Source: an uncultured Eubacteriales bacterium
Lineage (GTDB): Bacteria > Bacillota > Clostridia > Lachnospirales > Lachnospiraceae
Length of the DNA: 64,000 nt
Reading direction: 5' to 3'
NCBI GenBank assembly: GCA_900314845.1
Contig: OMWV01000021.1
Location: 62,001 to 126,000 of the forward strand
The notes beneath the pieces were generated by a model that worked only from the letters and a program-made list of their open reading frames with translations, was not told the DNA's origin and did no database searches. Made by a program: the position numbers and the translations under genes. This document shows, piece by piece, positions 41,908 through 50,282 of the stretch (positions within the stretch are counted from its first letter, which is position 1; each line of letters begins with the position of its first letter).

Positions 41908-43027
41908 GATCCGCTATTCTCCTCTCATCCACCTTGTCCGCGCATAGCTGCTCCCGGTAATAGGCCAGATACCTTTTGTATGCGCCCGGCAGAGGATACC
42001 TTTCCTCTGCCTCCCCCCTGTCAGCTATGACAAAGGAAAGATCCTCCCGGGAAACAGCCCCCGCGTCTTCCACCTGTACGTCAAAGCCTGTCATATGCCA
42101 TTCTATATGGGAAAAAATGTGCTTTGCCGGCGGGAGGGGCTCCATATGAAGAACCCGCAGGCCGGCATCCTTAAGCCACTGCATGGTTTCCTCCCTAGAA
42201 AGCTTCCCCTTCAGGTTGACAAACTCATAAAGGCCGGCCAGAAGCCCCTTATCTGGTCTTTTGCAGAGCACAAGGCGGCCCTCGTCTGTGATAAGGAGTA
42301 TCGTTCTCTCCTCGCTCTTTCTTTCCTTTGCTTTGCTTTTGACCGGGAAATCGGACTCCCGCTGCGCAGTATGGGCCAGGCAAAGCCCCTTAAAGGGACA
42401 GATCCCGCACCTGGGGGCTCCATTTGGCAGGCAGATGACCTCTCCCAGTTCCATCAGAGCCTGGTTAAAATCCCCGCACAGGGCAGGGTCATCGGGCAGG
42501 AGGGGGAGAACCCCGCTAAGGAGTTCCTTCCTGACCGCATTCCTGGTCTTTTGCAGGGAAATGTCGCGCTCATCCCCGTACATGCGGCTCAGCACGCGCA
42601 GGACATTGCCGTCCACAGCCGGCTGTCTCTTGCCAAAGGCAATGGAGGAGATAGCGCCCGCCGTATAGGAGCCGATACCGGGGAGAGCCAGCAGACTTTC
42701 ATAGTCAGCCGGCATCCGGCCGCCGTAATCCTTCATGATAAGGACGGCAGCTTTCTTCAGATTCCGGGCCCGGCTGTAATAGCCAAGGCCTTCCCATAAT
42801 TTCATAAGGCGCTCATCGTCGATAGACGAGAGCGCCGCTATGTCCGGTACTTCCTGCAAAAAACGCCTGTAATAGTCCAGGACGGCCTCTATCCTTGTCT
42901 GCTGCAGCATGATCTCAGACAGCCAGACATGGTAGGGAGAAGGATCCTCCCTCCAGGGAAGAGGCCTCTTATTTTCCCTGTACCATGCAAGGAGCAGGTC
43001 CGTGCCGGTCTTTTCACTTTTCAACAT
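41882..43027 (-). CDS. mutY: A/G-specific adenine glycosylase
   Basis: DNA repair glycosylase that removes adenine opposite 8-oxoguanine. 381 residues. Catalytic Glu in MLQQTRIEAVLDYYRRF, helix-hairpin-helix LLALPGIGSYTAGAISSIAFG with the later catalytic Asp in PAVDGNVLRV, and the [4Fe-4S] motif C-x6-C-x2-C-x5-C in CLPNGAPRCGICPFKGLC. The C-terminal NUDIX-like domain (ILLITDEGRLVLCKRPDKG) recognises 8-oxoguanine. The upstream ribosome site is weak. It overlaps the M18 gene at its end and follows the transglutaminase-like gene by 22 bases. Confidence 0.95.
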   Translation of the reverse strand: MLKSEKTGTDLLLAWYRENKRPLPWREDPSPYHVWLSEIMLQQTRIEAVLDYYRRFLQEVPDIAALSSIDDERLMKLWEGLGYYSRARNLKKAAVLIMKDYGGRMPADYESLLALPGIGSYTAGAISSIAFGKRQPAVDGNVLRVLSRMYGDERDISLQKTRNAVRKELLSGVLPLLPDDPALCGDFNQALMELGEVICLPNGAPRCGICPFKGLCLAHTAQRESDFPVKSKAKERKSEERTILLITDEGRLVLCKRPDKGLLAGLYEFVNLKGKLSREETMQWLKDAGLRVLHMEPLPPAKHIFSHIEWHMTGFDVQVEDAGAVSREDLSFVIADRGEAEERYPLPGAYKRYLAYYREQLCADKVDERRIADHGTSGKIT

Positions 43028-43049
43028 AAATATCTTACTTCAGAAAGCC

Positions 43050-44108
43050 TTAGTTCTGGAAAACGCTGTGCGGGCCATATCTCCATGTACCGCTCTTGCC
43101 ATACCAGATCTTCCAGCCGTTTCTTCCGGTCTCATTCGTAAAGTTGGGATCGTAGATCCACCACTTGCCGCCCTGCTTGATCTGAGTCCAGCAATGAGGA
43201 TGCGTTCCGATCCTACCGTGTACGACTCTGACATTGTAGCCCAGCAGCTTTGCCTGGATATAGAAGGTACATGCCATAACATAGCAGTTGCCGCGTCCCT
43301 GTTTAAAACCGCGCAGAGAATACTTTTCCGCGCTGCTCGTTCTCCACCATCTGTCATAATAGGTCAGTCTGTAGGAGTTCCTGTAAGCCTGGCGCAGGGT
43401 CCACTTTGTTTTGTTCAGCTTCTTTATTCCCAGGGCATATGCTTCTCCCAGATATCCCTTCTTGGGGATCTTCAGGTATCCAACCTTTTTGTCCACGACC
43501 TGAGCGCCTATCCTGCTGCCCTTCTTCTCAAAGAAATAGGCTCTCTTGCCGATCTGTGTCCAGCCCCTGGCGATCTCTCCGCTGTTGGACTTGACATAAT
43601 ATCTCTTGCTGTACTGCTTTGCAAAGCCCTTTTTCTTCTTTAAGCCGGTATGAGCATCAAAAAGATAATACTTCTTGCTGATCTTCTTGACGGAGGAAGC
43701 GATGGTTCCGTCTCCGTTCGCGTAGAGAGTCTTCTTCTTGAACCAGCCCTTCTTTGTATAAGCCTTGCCGCTGGCGCTGAAATAATAAAGCTTTGTGTCG
43801 ACCTTAACGACTCCGGTCTGGCGCTCGCCCTTTGAATTGAAATAATACTTGCTGCCTGAGATCTCTTTGAGACCGGTAACCGGCTTGTTGTCTACATAAT
43901 AGTAAACCTTGCCGCCTTCCTTAACCCAGCCGCTCTTTGCTTCTGTCTCCGGCTCTGTTTCAGTTTCAGTTTCCGTTTCAGCCTTTGTCTGGGGCTGCTC
44001 CGTCTCGGCCGTCTGGTTCCCTGTCTCTGCCGCGAAGGCTGAACCCGGAACTACGCTGATACACAGAGCTGCCAGCAGAGATGCCAGCATCAATTTTCTC
44101 TTTTTCAT
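43050..44108 (-). CDS. Secreted transglutaminase-like protein with cell-wall-binding repeats
   Basis: 352 residues. Signal peptide MKKRKLMLASLLAALCISVV with cleavage after AFA. Residues 30-60 are a Glu/Thr-rich linker (ETETETEPETEAKS). Residues about 60-215 hold aromatic repeats of the choline/glucan-binding type (GWVKEGGKVYYYVDNKPVTG, YYFNSKGERQTG). Residues about 215-352 are a transglutaminase-like Cys-His-Asp domain: GRGNCYVMACTFY, GTHPHCWTQI and WWIYDPNF. It should bind the cell surface and act as a peptidase or crosslinking enzyme; the direction of the reaction is unknown. This architecture is frequent in Lachnospiraceae. Confidence 0.88.
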   Translation of the reverse strand: MKKRKLMLASLLAALCISVVPGSAFAAETGNQTAETEQPQTKAETETETETEPETEAKSGWVKEGGKVYYYVDNKPVTGLKEISGSKYYFNSKGERQTGVVKVDTKLYYFSASGKAYTKKGWFKKKTLYANGDGTIASSVKKISKKYYLFDAHTGLKKKKGFAKQYSKRYYVKSNSGEIARGWTQIGKRAYFFEKKGSRIGAQVVDKKVGYLKIPKKGYLGEAYALGIKKLNKTKWTLRQAYRNSYRLTYYDRWWRTSSAEKYSLRGFKQGRGNCYVMACTFYIQAKLLGYNVRVVHGRIGTHPHCWTQIKQGGKWWIYDPNFTNETGRNGWKIWYGKSGTWRYGPHSVFQN

Positions 44109-44145
44109 GAATAGATTCCTCCTCTTAATAATATATTCTGAACCC

Positions 44146-45171
44146 TTACAGCAGATGAAGTTTTGGGATCTTCCTCAGTGCAAGTGTAACAAAATACGAT
44201 ATAAAGAACAAAATAATGGCAAGTGCAATAAAGAAAAACGGCCCATACTCATAGGGATTGACATTCTGCCACTTCATGACAGCCCTTATCCCTATCATGT
44301 GGATCAGGTAGATACCGAATGTACACTTGTCTATACTATTAACAATAGCATCCTCTCTCCATCTGATATTGAGGAAAATGCTGTAGACCCCGACTGCCTG
44401 CAGGACAACGAGGATGGACCAGTATTCCGCGCTGTGCTCTGCTATCTCCTTCCCGGCATCCCAGGAGATCAGACCGCCGGCCGACAGCCAGGCAAGATAG
44501 ATGATCGCTGCCGAGGCTGCCGCTGTAAGGATCAGGGCAAAAGGCATCTTCATCCTGTGCCGGTAAGCGTAATATCCGATGAAAAGGTAGACCGGATAGA
44601 TGGTCGATACCGGGATGGAAAATGCGTCGATCCCGTATCCCAGGGTATTTAAAACCGGTCCGATAGACAAAAATACCAGGCAAAGGATGATCAGATAGAG
44701 TATGACCTTATCTGACACATTCCTGGTGATCGCTTTATAGGCGGGCATCATAAGATAGATGCTGATCATCAGGTAGAGATACCACATATGAGGCCAGCCC
44801 TGACCTGTCAGCAGGCTCTTCAGCCAGCCGGATATGAGATCCTTCTCCCCCTCCTTCCAGACCATGAGAGCCTGGAAGATAAATGTAAAACAGACAAGGG
44901 CAAGAGCGATCCGCCTGAAATATTTTCCAAAAAGCTTGCCAAATGAAACTTCCCTGTCCGGATCCAGCAGCAGCGCTCCCGTGATCATGAGGAAAACCGG
45001 GACAGCCCACATAAGCATGTGTTCCGCTATCTTCTCAGCCATGACATCGGATGCGCTCATCCAGTCGCCGAAATATACGGTCGAGGCAAAGAGAGAATGA
45101 AGGACAATGATGGCAAAGCAGGCTGCTATCCGCAGACGTCCGAAGGCATTAATAGAAATTCTTTGCGTCAT
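44146..45171 (-). CDS. Membrane acyltransferase (acyltransferase-3 family)
   Basis: 341 residues with about ten membrane helices (ACFAIIVLHSLFASTVYFGD at the N-terminus; the family His is in IVLHS). It belongs to the OafA/YiaH-type acyltransferases that O-acetylate surface polysaccharides or other extracellular sugars; R-x10-H is represented by RLRIAACFAIIVLH. The start ATG 45171 overlaps the end of the coiled-coil gene by 23 bases. The acceptor is unknown. A second member is at 56432-57517. Confidence 0.88.
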   Translation of the reverse strand: MTQRISINAFGRLRIAACFAIIVLHSLFASTVYFGDWMSASDVMAEKIAEHMLMWAVPVFLMITGALLLDPDREVSFGKLFGKYFRRIALALVCFTFIFQALMVWKEGEKDLISGWLKSLLTGQGWPHMWYLYLMISIYLMMPAYKAITRNVSDKVILYLIILCLVFLSIGPVLNTLGYGIDAFSIPVSTIYPVYLFIGYYAYRHRMKMPFALILTAAASAAIIYLAWLSAGGLISWDAGKEIAEHSAEYWSILVVLQAVGVYSIFLNIRWREDAIVNSIDKCTFGIYLIHMIGIRAVMKWQNVNPYEYGPFFFIALAIILFFISYFVTLALRKIPKLHLL

Positions 45172-45859
45172 CGCCTATACAGCCTCCTGAACTGCTTCCG
45201 CTTTTGCCTGATGATTTTCTGGAAGAGGATCCTGAACTCTTCTTGGAATAGGATCTTCTGGCGGCCGCGGCCCTGGCAGCCGCTTTCCGGCGGGCCGCAG
45301 CAAGAGCAGCCTGTCTGGCCTCTTCCGCTTTCCTTTCCTCTTCCTCTTTCTTGGTCAGCTGAGCATCCGTCTGGATCTTGTCGATCTCCTTTTTCGTCTT
45401 CTTGACGATGGGTCTGATCTTAACCCTTGTCTCATGCTTCCTGATCTTCTTCTTGGCAGAGGCAATCAGATCATTGATCTCCTTCTTCTGCTCATCCCTG
45501 TAATTATCAAGGTTTACATAGCTCCTGAGTTTTTTCACATAGCGGTTCTGCATAGCCCGGATCTGCTTCCTGGTCTGTACCTTGCTGATCTGGACCTTGG
45601 CGGCGCCTGTGATCTTCTCGGCTTCTTCCCGCTTCACCGCTTTCTGAAGCTTGACCTTGGCCTCATTCTCTATCTTAGAGACTTTCTGATAGCCTGCCTT
45701 TGTGTAGGCATCCTCATCTACCTGCTCCTGCAGGTTCTTTACCGCGCTCTGACGCATGGAATCTATCCATCTTGTGTGATAGTCATTCATCCTCCAGCCG
45801 CACAGGACCAGGACCGCAGCCATGACCGCGATCAAAATGGGAATCTCCCTCTTTCTCAT
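45149..45859 (-). CDS. Membrane-anchored basic coiled-coil protein with conserved-looking tail
   Basis: 236 residues. One N-terminal membrane helix (IPILIAVMAAVLVLCGW), then a long lysine/glutamate-rich helical region (residues about 35-165), an Ala/Arg helix (KAAARAAAARRSYSKK), a Ser/Gly linker and the tail GGCIGDDAKNFY. The tail, a single Cys followed by acidic and aromatic residues, reminds me of ends I have seen on other clostridial secreted proteins, from memory only. No function can be assigned. The helical body should lie outside the membrane. It overlaps the acyltransferase start, so the two are likely linked in expression. Its promoter is at 45930-45959. Confidence 0.75.
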   Translation of the reverse strand: MRKREIPILIAVMAAVLVLCGWRMNDYHTRWIDSMRQSAVKNLQEQVDEDAYTKAGYQKVSKIENEAKVKLQKAVKREEAEKITGAAKVQISKVQTRKQIRAMQNRYVKKLRSYVNLDNYRDEQKKEINDLIASAKKKIRKHETRVKIRPIVKKTKKEIDKIQTDAQLTKKEEEERKAEEARQAALAAARRKAAARAAAARRSYSKKSSGSSSRKSSGKSGSSSGGCIGDDAKNFY

Positions 45860-45929
45860 AACTCTCCCTCTGCTTATCCGCAGACCCGGCTGCCCGGATC
45901 TGAATATTTCTCTTTGCTCATATTATCAT

Positions 45930-45981
45930 ATTATAAAACAAAGTCTGCAGTCTTGACAAGATATTATATCAATACTATACT
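45930..45981. promoter_or_regulatory. Back-to-back promoters sharing a -35 region
   Basis: Plus: TTGACA (45953-45958), 17 bases, TATACT (45976-45981). Minus: TTGTCA (45959-45954), 18 bases, TATAAT (45935-45930). The minus promoter serves the coiled-coil protein gene. The plus promoter points into the 3' end of the NCS1 permease gene, antisense to it. Confidence 0.7.
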
Positions 45982-46007
45982 GCGGAGCGAAAAAATTATG
46001 ACTTTTT

Positions 46008-47219
46008 TTATCTACGAGATGTGATCTTCCGGACAAGAATGGTCAGCAGCATGGTGATCACCATATCCGGCAGCGTATTTCCGACGGGGGTATCCACCCT
46101 CATCAAAAGCCGGTATATGACAAATCCTGCCGCCCAGACGGCAAAGGCGGCTATGTCGAACCTTCCTTTATAAAGGACTGACTTATAGCGCCGGCGCAAG
46201 ATGAAGAAGTCCGCAGCCTGCACGGCGATCATGGGGGCAAAGACAGATCCGATCAGATAAAGGAAGCCTGAAATATTGTCTATAGGGAATATAACGGCAA
46301 GAGCTGTGCCCACGACTGTGTCCATGATGCCGGCAGCCTTTCTGATCTTATCGCTGTCAGACCCCTCCCCTGTCAGGGCGAGAGTCGACTCCCCGCAGGA
46401 AAAGGCGTCTATAAAATTTGTCGTCACGCAGGAGAGCACGATGATCATGAGACCAGCTGTCCCAAGACCTGCCGCCAGCACGACGGCATCTATACTTGTC
46501 TCATGGGTCATGCAGGCAGCCCCCAGACCCGTAATGTACATCCAGCTCCCGGCCAGACAGTAGACGATGGAAGAGACGACCGCCGTCTTGACAGGGCGGG
46601 CGGCCTTATAGGTGTAGTCGCTGATCATGGGCAGCCAGGAAAGGGGCATGGCGATGGAAAGCTCAAAGCCCATGCCAAATGACATGACCTGCCCGCTCTC
46701 CGGCCCTGCCGCTGCCCCGCCGCCCGCAAATATGACCCGGCAAAGGACGGCGATGAGCATAAAAAGGATCAGGGCGGACGCGGCATTAAAAAGTCTGAGC
46801 GTTCTCCTGCCCAGCAGGATCCAGACACAGGTCAGCACACCTATGATCAGGGCCCAGGCCCATCCTCCCATCTGAAAGATACCGTTTGCTGACCTGGCAC
46901 TTGTATAGATGAGAACAGCCTGCCAGCCGACAAGCTGAAAGACATTGAGGGCGGCAAATATCCTGCTGCCCCCGCTGCCGAAGGACAGACCCACGGACTG
47001 CATGGAATTTTTGCCGGCGTATGCCCCGATAAGGCCGGCCGTTATCAGGAGCAGGCAGCCGGCAGCGTGGCCGGCCAGCACGGCAAGAAGGCCCATCTTC
47101 ATCCCCAGGGGCTCCAGCTCCGTACCGGTCAGCAGCTCAGCCACAGACACGGCGCAGCTGAACCAGATCAAAGCATTTGAAAATACGGATGTACCGCTTT
47201 GTTCACGTTTTTCTTCCAT
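46008..47219 (-). CDS. NCS1-family permease (cytosine/hydroxymethylpyrimidine-type, CytX-like)
   Basis: 403 residues from ATG 47219 (MEEKREQSGTSVFSNALIWF), with GGAG upstream. About 11-12 membrane helices of the nucleobase-cation-symport type; helix 1 contains FSCAVSVAELLTGTELEPLG and later FGMGFELSIAMPLSWLPMIS and TNFIDAFSCGES. It resembles CytX, the putative hydroxymethylpyrimidine transporter, and cytosine permeases. No TPP riboswitch is seen in its 150-base leader, which weakens a thiamine role. Stand-alone gene. Confidence 0.82.
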   Translation of the reverse strand: MEEKREQSGTSVFSNALIWFSCAVSVAELLTGTELEPLGMKMGLLAVLAGHAAGCLLLITAGLIGAYAGKNSMQSVGLSFGSGGSRIFAALNVFQLVGWQAVLIYTSARSANGIFQMGGWAWALIIGVLTCVWILLGRRTLRLFNAASALILFMLIAVLCRVIFAGGGAAAGPESGQVMSFGMGFELSIAMPLSWLPMISDYTYKAARPVKTAVVSSIVYCLAGSWMYITGLGAACMTHETSIDAVVLAAGLGTAGLMIIVLSCVTTNFIDAFSCGESTLALTGEGSDSDKIRKAAGIMDTVVGTALAVIFPIDNISGFLYLIGSVFAPMIAVQAADFFILRRRYKSVLYKGRFDIAAFAVWAAGFVIYRLLMRVDTPVGNTLPDMVITMLLTILVRKITSRR

Positions 47220-47337
47220 ATGAATCTCCATTCCGCCCATAAGGGCAATAAGATATTTCATATTATTCCTATCTATAATACCAGATAATTCTTCTCCTGC
47301 ATGCATCAAATTAAGTGCAGGCAGCAAGAGTAAAATC

Positions 47338-47366
47338 TTGACAGAATAGTATAATTTTAGTATGTT
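47338..47366 (+). promoter_or_regulatory. Promoter of the galactoside operon
   Basis: TTGACA (47338-47343), 17 bases, TATGTT (47361-47366). The start codon at 47416 is about 45 bases further on. No cre site is visible. Confidence 0.75.
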
Positions 47367-47415
47367 TTTTTGTGGATACACAAAGAATTTCTATATGGAA
47401 TACCGGGAGGAAGAG

Positions 47416-48909
47416 ATGACAGACAGATCAAAAATGATCTTCGGCAACAAGATCAGCCGAACAGATTATAAAAAAGCCCTGCGCTCAAAGGCCGGCTATG
47501 CCCGCCGGTTCGGGGACGATAAACATGCCTCGTATCATACCGTCTTAAAGAAGAATCCCTATCTGGGGCCTGCTCTTGGGGTGAGCGATATCAGGCTTTA
47601 TCAGGATAGAAGGGAAAAAGGAGACGAAGCATTTGACAGGGAAAAAGGGATCATCGTGGGAAATATCCGCATGGGCTACGGCCATTACCGCATATCCATG
47701 GCTATGGCTTCCTGTGCCCATGCTCTTGGATACAAGCCCTACTGGTTTGACCTCAACTCTTTCCCCCAGACAGCCTGCACAAAGATCATAAGCGCGCAGA
47801 ACGACCTCTATTCCCTGGGGTCGCGCATCTCTCAGAAAAGCGCCCTCTTCAACAGGCTCGTATGGGAGCCCGTGAATTACGAGGGTTTCCGCAGGCTCTC
47901 CTACAACGCGTCTGACCAGAAGAATGCGGAGATCATGTCTGCCGTCTACCGGAATATCCCCAAGGATATCCCCGTGATCGGCACACATGCCTGGCCTTCC
48001 CAGGCGGCAGTCCACGCGGGCATGAAGTATGTGGTAAACGCGATCCCCGACAACTGGCCCATGGCCCTGCACCTGGCCCAGGGGAGCGTTCACACGGTCC
48101 AGACCCACCAGTCTTACCAGGGATACAGGATCTTAAACGGCATGCAGGGCAGTAAAGTGCTGCGTCCCATGCCCGGCGGCAGCCTCATCTACACCGGCCA
48201 CTATGTGGATGACGAGCTCGTGCGCAATATTGAGAAGGACTGCGCTGCCCGGATCGCCCGAAAAGAGGCACGCAGGCCCATGCGTTTTCTGCTCACCATA
48301 GGAGGGGCGGGGGCTCAGAGGGAAATATTCGCTGCCATCATAAGATATCTGATGCCGGCCATCCGCAGGAAGAAGGCCGTCCTCTATGTGAACGCAGGCG
48401 ATTACAAGAATGTGTGGATGGAATTGAGGGAAAGCATTCCCGGACTGGCAGCCCTCTCAAAAGAGCATTTTAATAATTGGGAGGAAACAGAGAGCTTCTG
48501 CACCCATGCCCTGACCGGGGATGTGACCGGCGTGCATGCCTTCTGGCACGAAAATATCTTCGAGGCGGTCTATGCCACGAACCTGCTCATGCGCAGCGCA
48601 GACGTACTTGTGACAAAGCCCAGCGAGCTCAGCTTCTACCCCGTTCCCAAGCTCTTTATCCACAGGATCGGGGGACATGAGAAGTGGGGAGCCATCCACT
48701 CGGCCGAGATTGGGGACGGAACGCTGGAGTGCGGCGATATCCCCCATACCCTGCAGATGGTCCGCCTTTTCATGAAAGATGAAAACTTTCTGGGAAGGAT
48801 GTGCCAAAATATCGTCACAAACAAGTCCATCGGCATTTACGATGGAGCTTACAAGTGCGTAAAGATTGCTATGGAACTGAAGAAAGAGAACAGGATCAGG
48901 AGAAAATAA
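47416..48909 (+). CDS. GT-B-fold glycosyltransferase-like protein of unknown role
   Basis: 497 residues from ATG 47416, five bases after GGGAGG; upstream in-frame ATGs lie within the promoter. Near residue 82 GIIVGNIRMGYGHYRISMAM resembles the MurG/MGDG-synthase acceptor loop GxGHxxA. The second half has LLTIGGAGAQREIFAAIIRY and SADVLVTKPSELSFYPVPKL, like the nucleotide-sugar domain of family 28 glycosyltransferases. No signal peptide or membrane helix. I do not know a characterised relative. It is first in an operon with a galactoside transporter, alpha-galactosidase, galK and galT, and its stop overlaps the transporter start by one base. It could use a UDP-sugar or sense one; function unknown. 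Confidence 0.8.
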   Translation: MTDRSKMIFGNKISRTDYKKALRSKAGYARRFGDDKHASYHTVLKKNPYLGPALGVSDIRLYQDRREKGDEAFDREKGIIVGNIRMGYGHYRISMAMASCAHALGYKPYWFDLNSFPQTACTKIISAQNDLYSLGSRISQKSALFNRLVWEPVNYEGFRRLSYNASDQKNAEIMSAVYRNIPKDIPVIGTHAWPSQAAVHAGMKYVVNAIPDNWPMALHLAQGSVHTVQTHQSYQGYRILNGMQGSKVLRPMPGGSLIYTGHYVDDELVRNIEKDCAARIARKEARRPMRFLLTIGGAGAQREIFAAIIRYLMPAIRRKKAVLYVNAGDYKNVWMELRESIPGLAALSKEHFNNWEETESFCTHALTGDVTGVHAFWHENIFEAVYATNLLMRSADVLVTKPSELSFYPVPKLFIHRIGGHEKWGAIHSAEIGDGTLECGDIPHTLQMVRLFMKDENFLGRMCQNIVTNKSIGIYDGAYKCVKIAMELKKENRIRRK

Positions 48910-50282
48910 TGAATCTAAGTGTAAGAAATAAACTGGCCTTCTGTCTGGGCGCCTTCGGCAAGGATATCGTCTACATGCTGGTCAACAACTATCTTCTCTA
49001 CTATTATAATGTCGTTCTGGGCATGAATGCCGCCTTTATCGGGGCAGTCCTCATGGGCGCCCGCATATTCGATGCCTTCAACGACCCTCTCATGGGCATT
49101 GTCGTTGCCAGGACAAAGACCCGCTTTGGCCGCTTCCGCCCCTGGATCATGTCCGGCACCGTATTAAACGCCCTGACCATCTACGCCCTTTTCGCCGTGC
49201 CCAGAAGCATGGGGGACAGCCCCATGCGGATCTGGATGGCAGTATTTTATATCGCATGGGGCGTGACCTATACTCTCATGGATATCCCCTTCTGGTCCAT
49301 GATCCCTGCGATCACAAGCCCGGGCAAGGACAGGGAGCAGCTTTCCAGCTTCGCCAGGTCCGCAGCCGGCATAGGAGATGCAGTTCCCACTGTCCTCACC
49401 ATGATCGTCGTCCCCCTTCTCTCGGGGACCAGCGCCCTGGCCGGCTACTGGCTGGGCTTTAAGTACTGGGCTCTCATCATAGCCATCGTATTTGTGGTCA
49501 GCGAGCTGGTATTCGTCCTCAACGTACCGGAGAAGAGGCCGGAGGAAATGGAATCCGTCGGCATCCGCCAGATGTTCGTCTCCCTTTTCCGCAACGATCA
49601 GGCCATGACGGTCGCTTCTGCCGTCATCCTGGTCTACATGGCTCTGGGCATCGTGGGCAATCTGATCCTCTACTTCTTCCAGTTCGACCTGGGAGATACG
49701 GACGTCTACAGCATATTCACCGCCGGCTGCTTCCTCAGCCAGGTCATATTCATGCTCCTTGTCCCGGCTCTTAGAAAAAAGATAGAAAAACTCCGCCTTT
49801 TCTCCCTGGGCGTTGCCGTCCAGGTGATTGGCTTCATCATCCTGCTGGCGATGGCATTTTCCGGAGCCTACAAGGGGGCCTGGGCCGTCCTTCTCATCCC
49901 GGGCATGCTGGTATATGCGGGCTACGGAGTCCTCAACGTCATGCTGACCATCTTCTTGTCCGACTCTGTTGATTACGGAGAAGTCAAAAATGGCACCCGC
50001 GAGGAATCTGTCATATTTTCCATGCAGACATTTACGGTAAAACTGGCCTCCGGCCTGGCAGCATTTCTCTCAGGCCTTGCCCTGGACTGGATCAGCCTGG
50101 ATCCGGAGGCCGCCGTCCAGAGTGCCGGCGCTCTCTCCGGCCTGCGCGTGTGGATGACCATCCCGCCCGCCATTCTGCTTGTGGCTGCCTTCATCATTTT
50201 TAAGCGCTTTTACAAGCTGGATGACGGGAAAATGGCCCAGATTGAAGCAAAGCTTGACAAGGAAGGCGGGCAAGACCTATGA
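48909..50282 (+). CDS. GPH-family sugar symporter
   Basis: 457 residues, 12 membrane helices. Opening NLSVRNKLAFCLGAFGKDIVYML, then ARIFDAFNDPLMGIVVARTK (helix 2-3 Asp residues that bind the cation in MelB) and RFGRFRPWIMSGTVL are the signatures of the glycoside-pentoside-hexuronide:cation symporters. Expected to import an alpha-galactoside such as melibiose or raffinose with Na+ or H+. Start ATG overlaps the previous stop (TAATG), and its own stop overlaps the alpha-galactosidase start by four bases. Confidence 0.92.
   Translation: MNLSVRNKLAFCLGAFGKDIVYMLVNNYLLYYYNVVLGMNAAFIGAVLMGARIFDAFNDPLMGIVVARTKTRFGRFRPWIMSGTVLNALTIYALFAVPRSMGDSPMRIWMAVFYIAWGVTYTLMDIPFWSMIPAITSPGKDREQLSSFARSAAGIGDAVPTVLTMIVVPLLSGTSALAGYWLGFKYWALIIAIVFVVSELVFVLNVPEKRPEEMESVGIRQMFVSLFRNDQAMTVASAVILVYMALGIVGNLILYFFQFDLGDTDVYSIFTAGCFLSQVIFMLLVPALRKKIEKLRLFSLGVAVQVIGFIILLAMAFSGAYKGAWAVLLIPGMLVYAGYGVLNVMLTIFLSDSVDYGEVKNGTREESVIFSMQTFTVKLASGLAAFLSGLALDWISLDPEAAVQSAGALSGLRVWMTIPPAILLVAAFIIFKRFYKLDDGKMAQIEAKLDKEGGQDL

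Noticed and set aside
45998-46024. Eight-codon frame after the plus-strand promoter
   Set aside because: GGAG is ten bases upstream, but the peptide (MTFFIYEM) is too short to support as a gene.
47220-47380. TPP or other riboswitch before the NCS1 permease gene
   Set aside because: No CUGAGA/ACCUGA pair or other known aptamer core on the minus strand; only a weak CCTGCA/TGCAGG stem.
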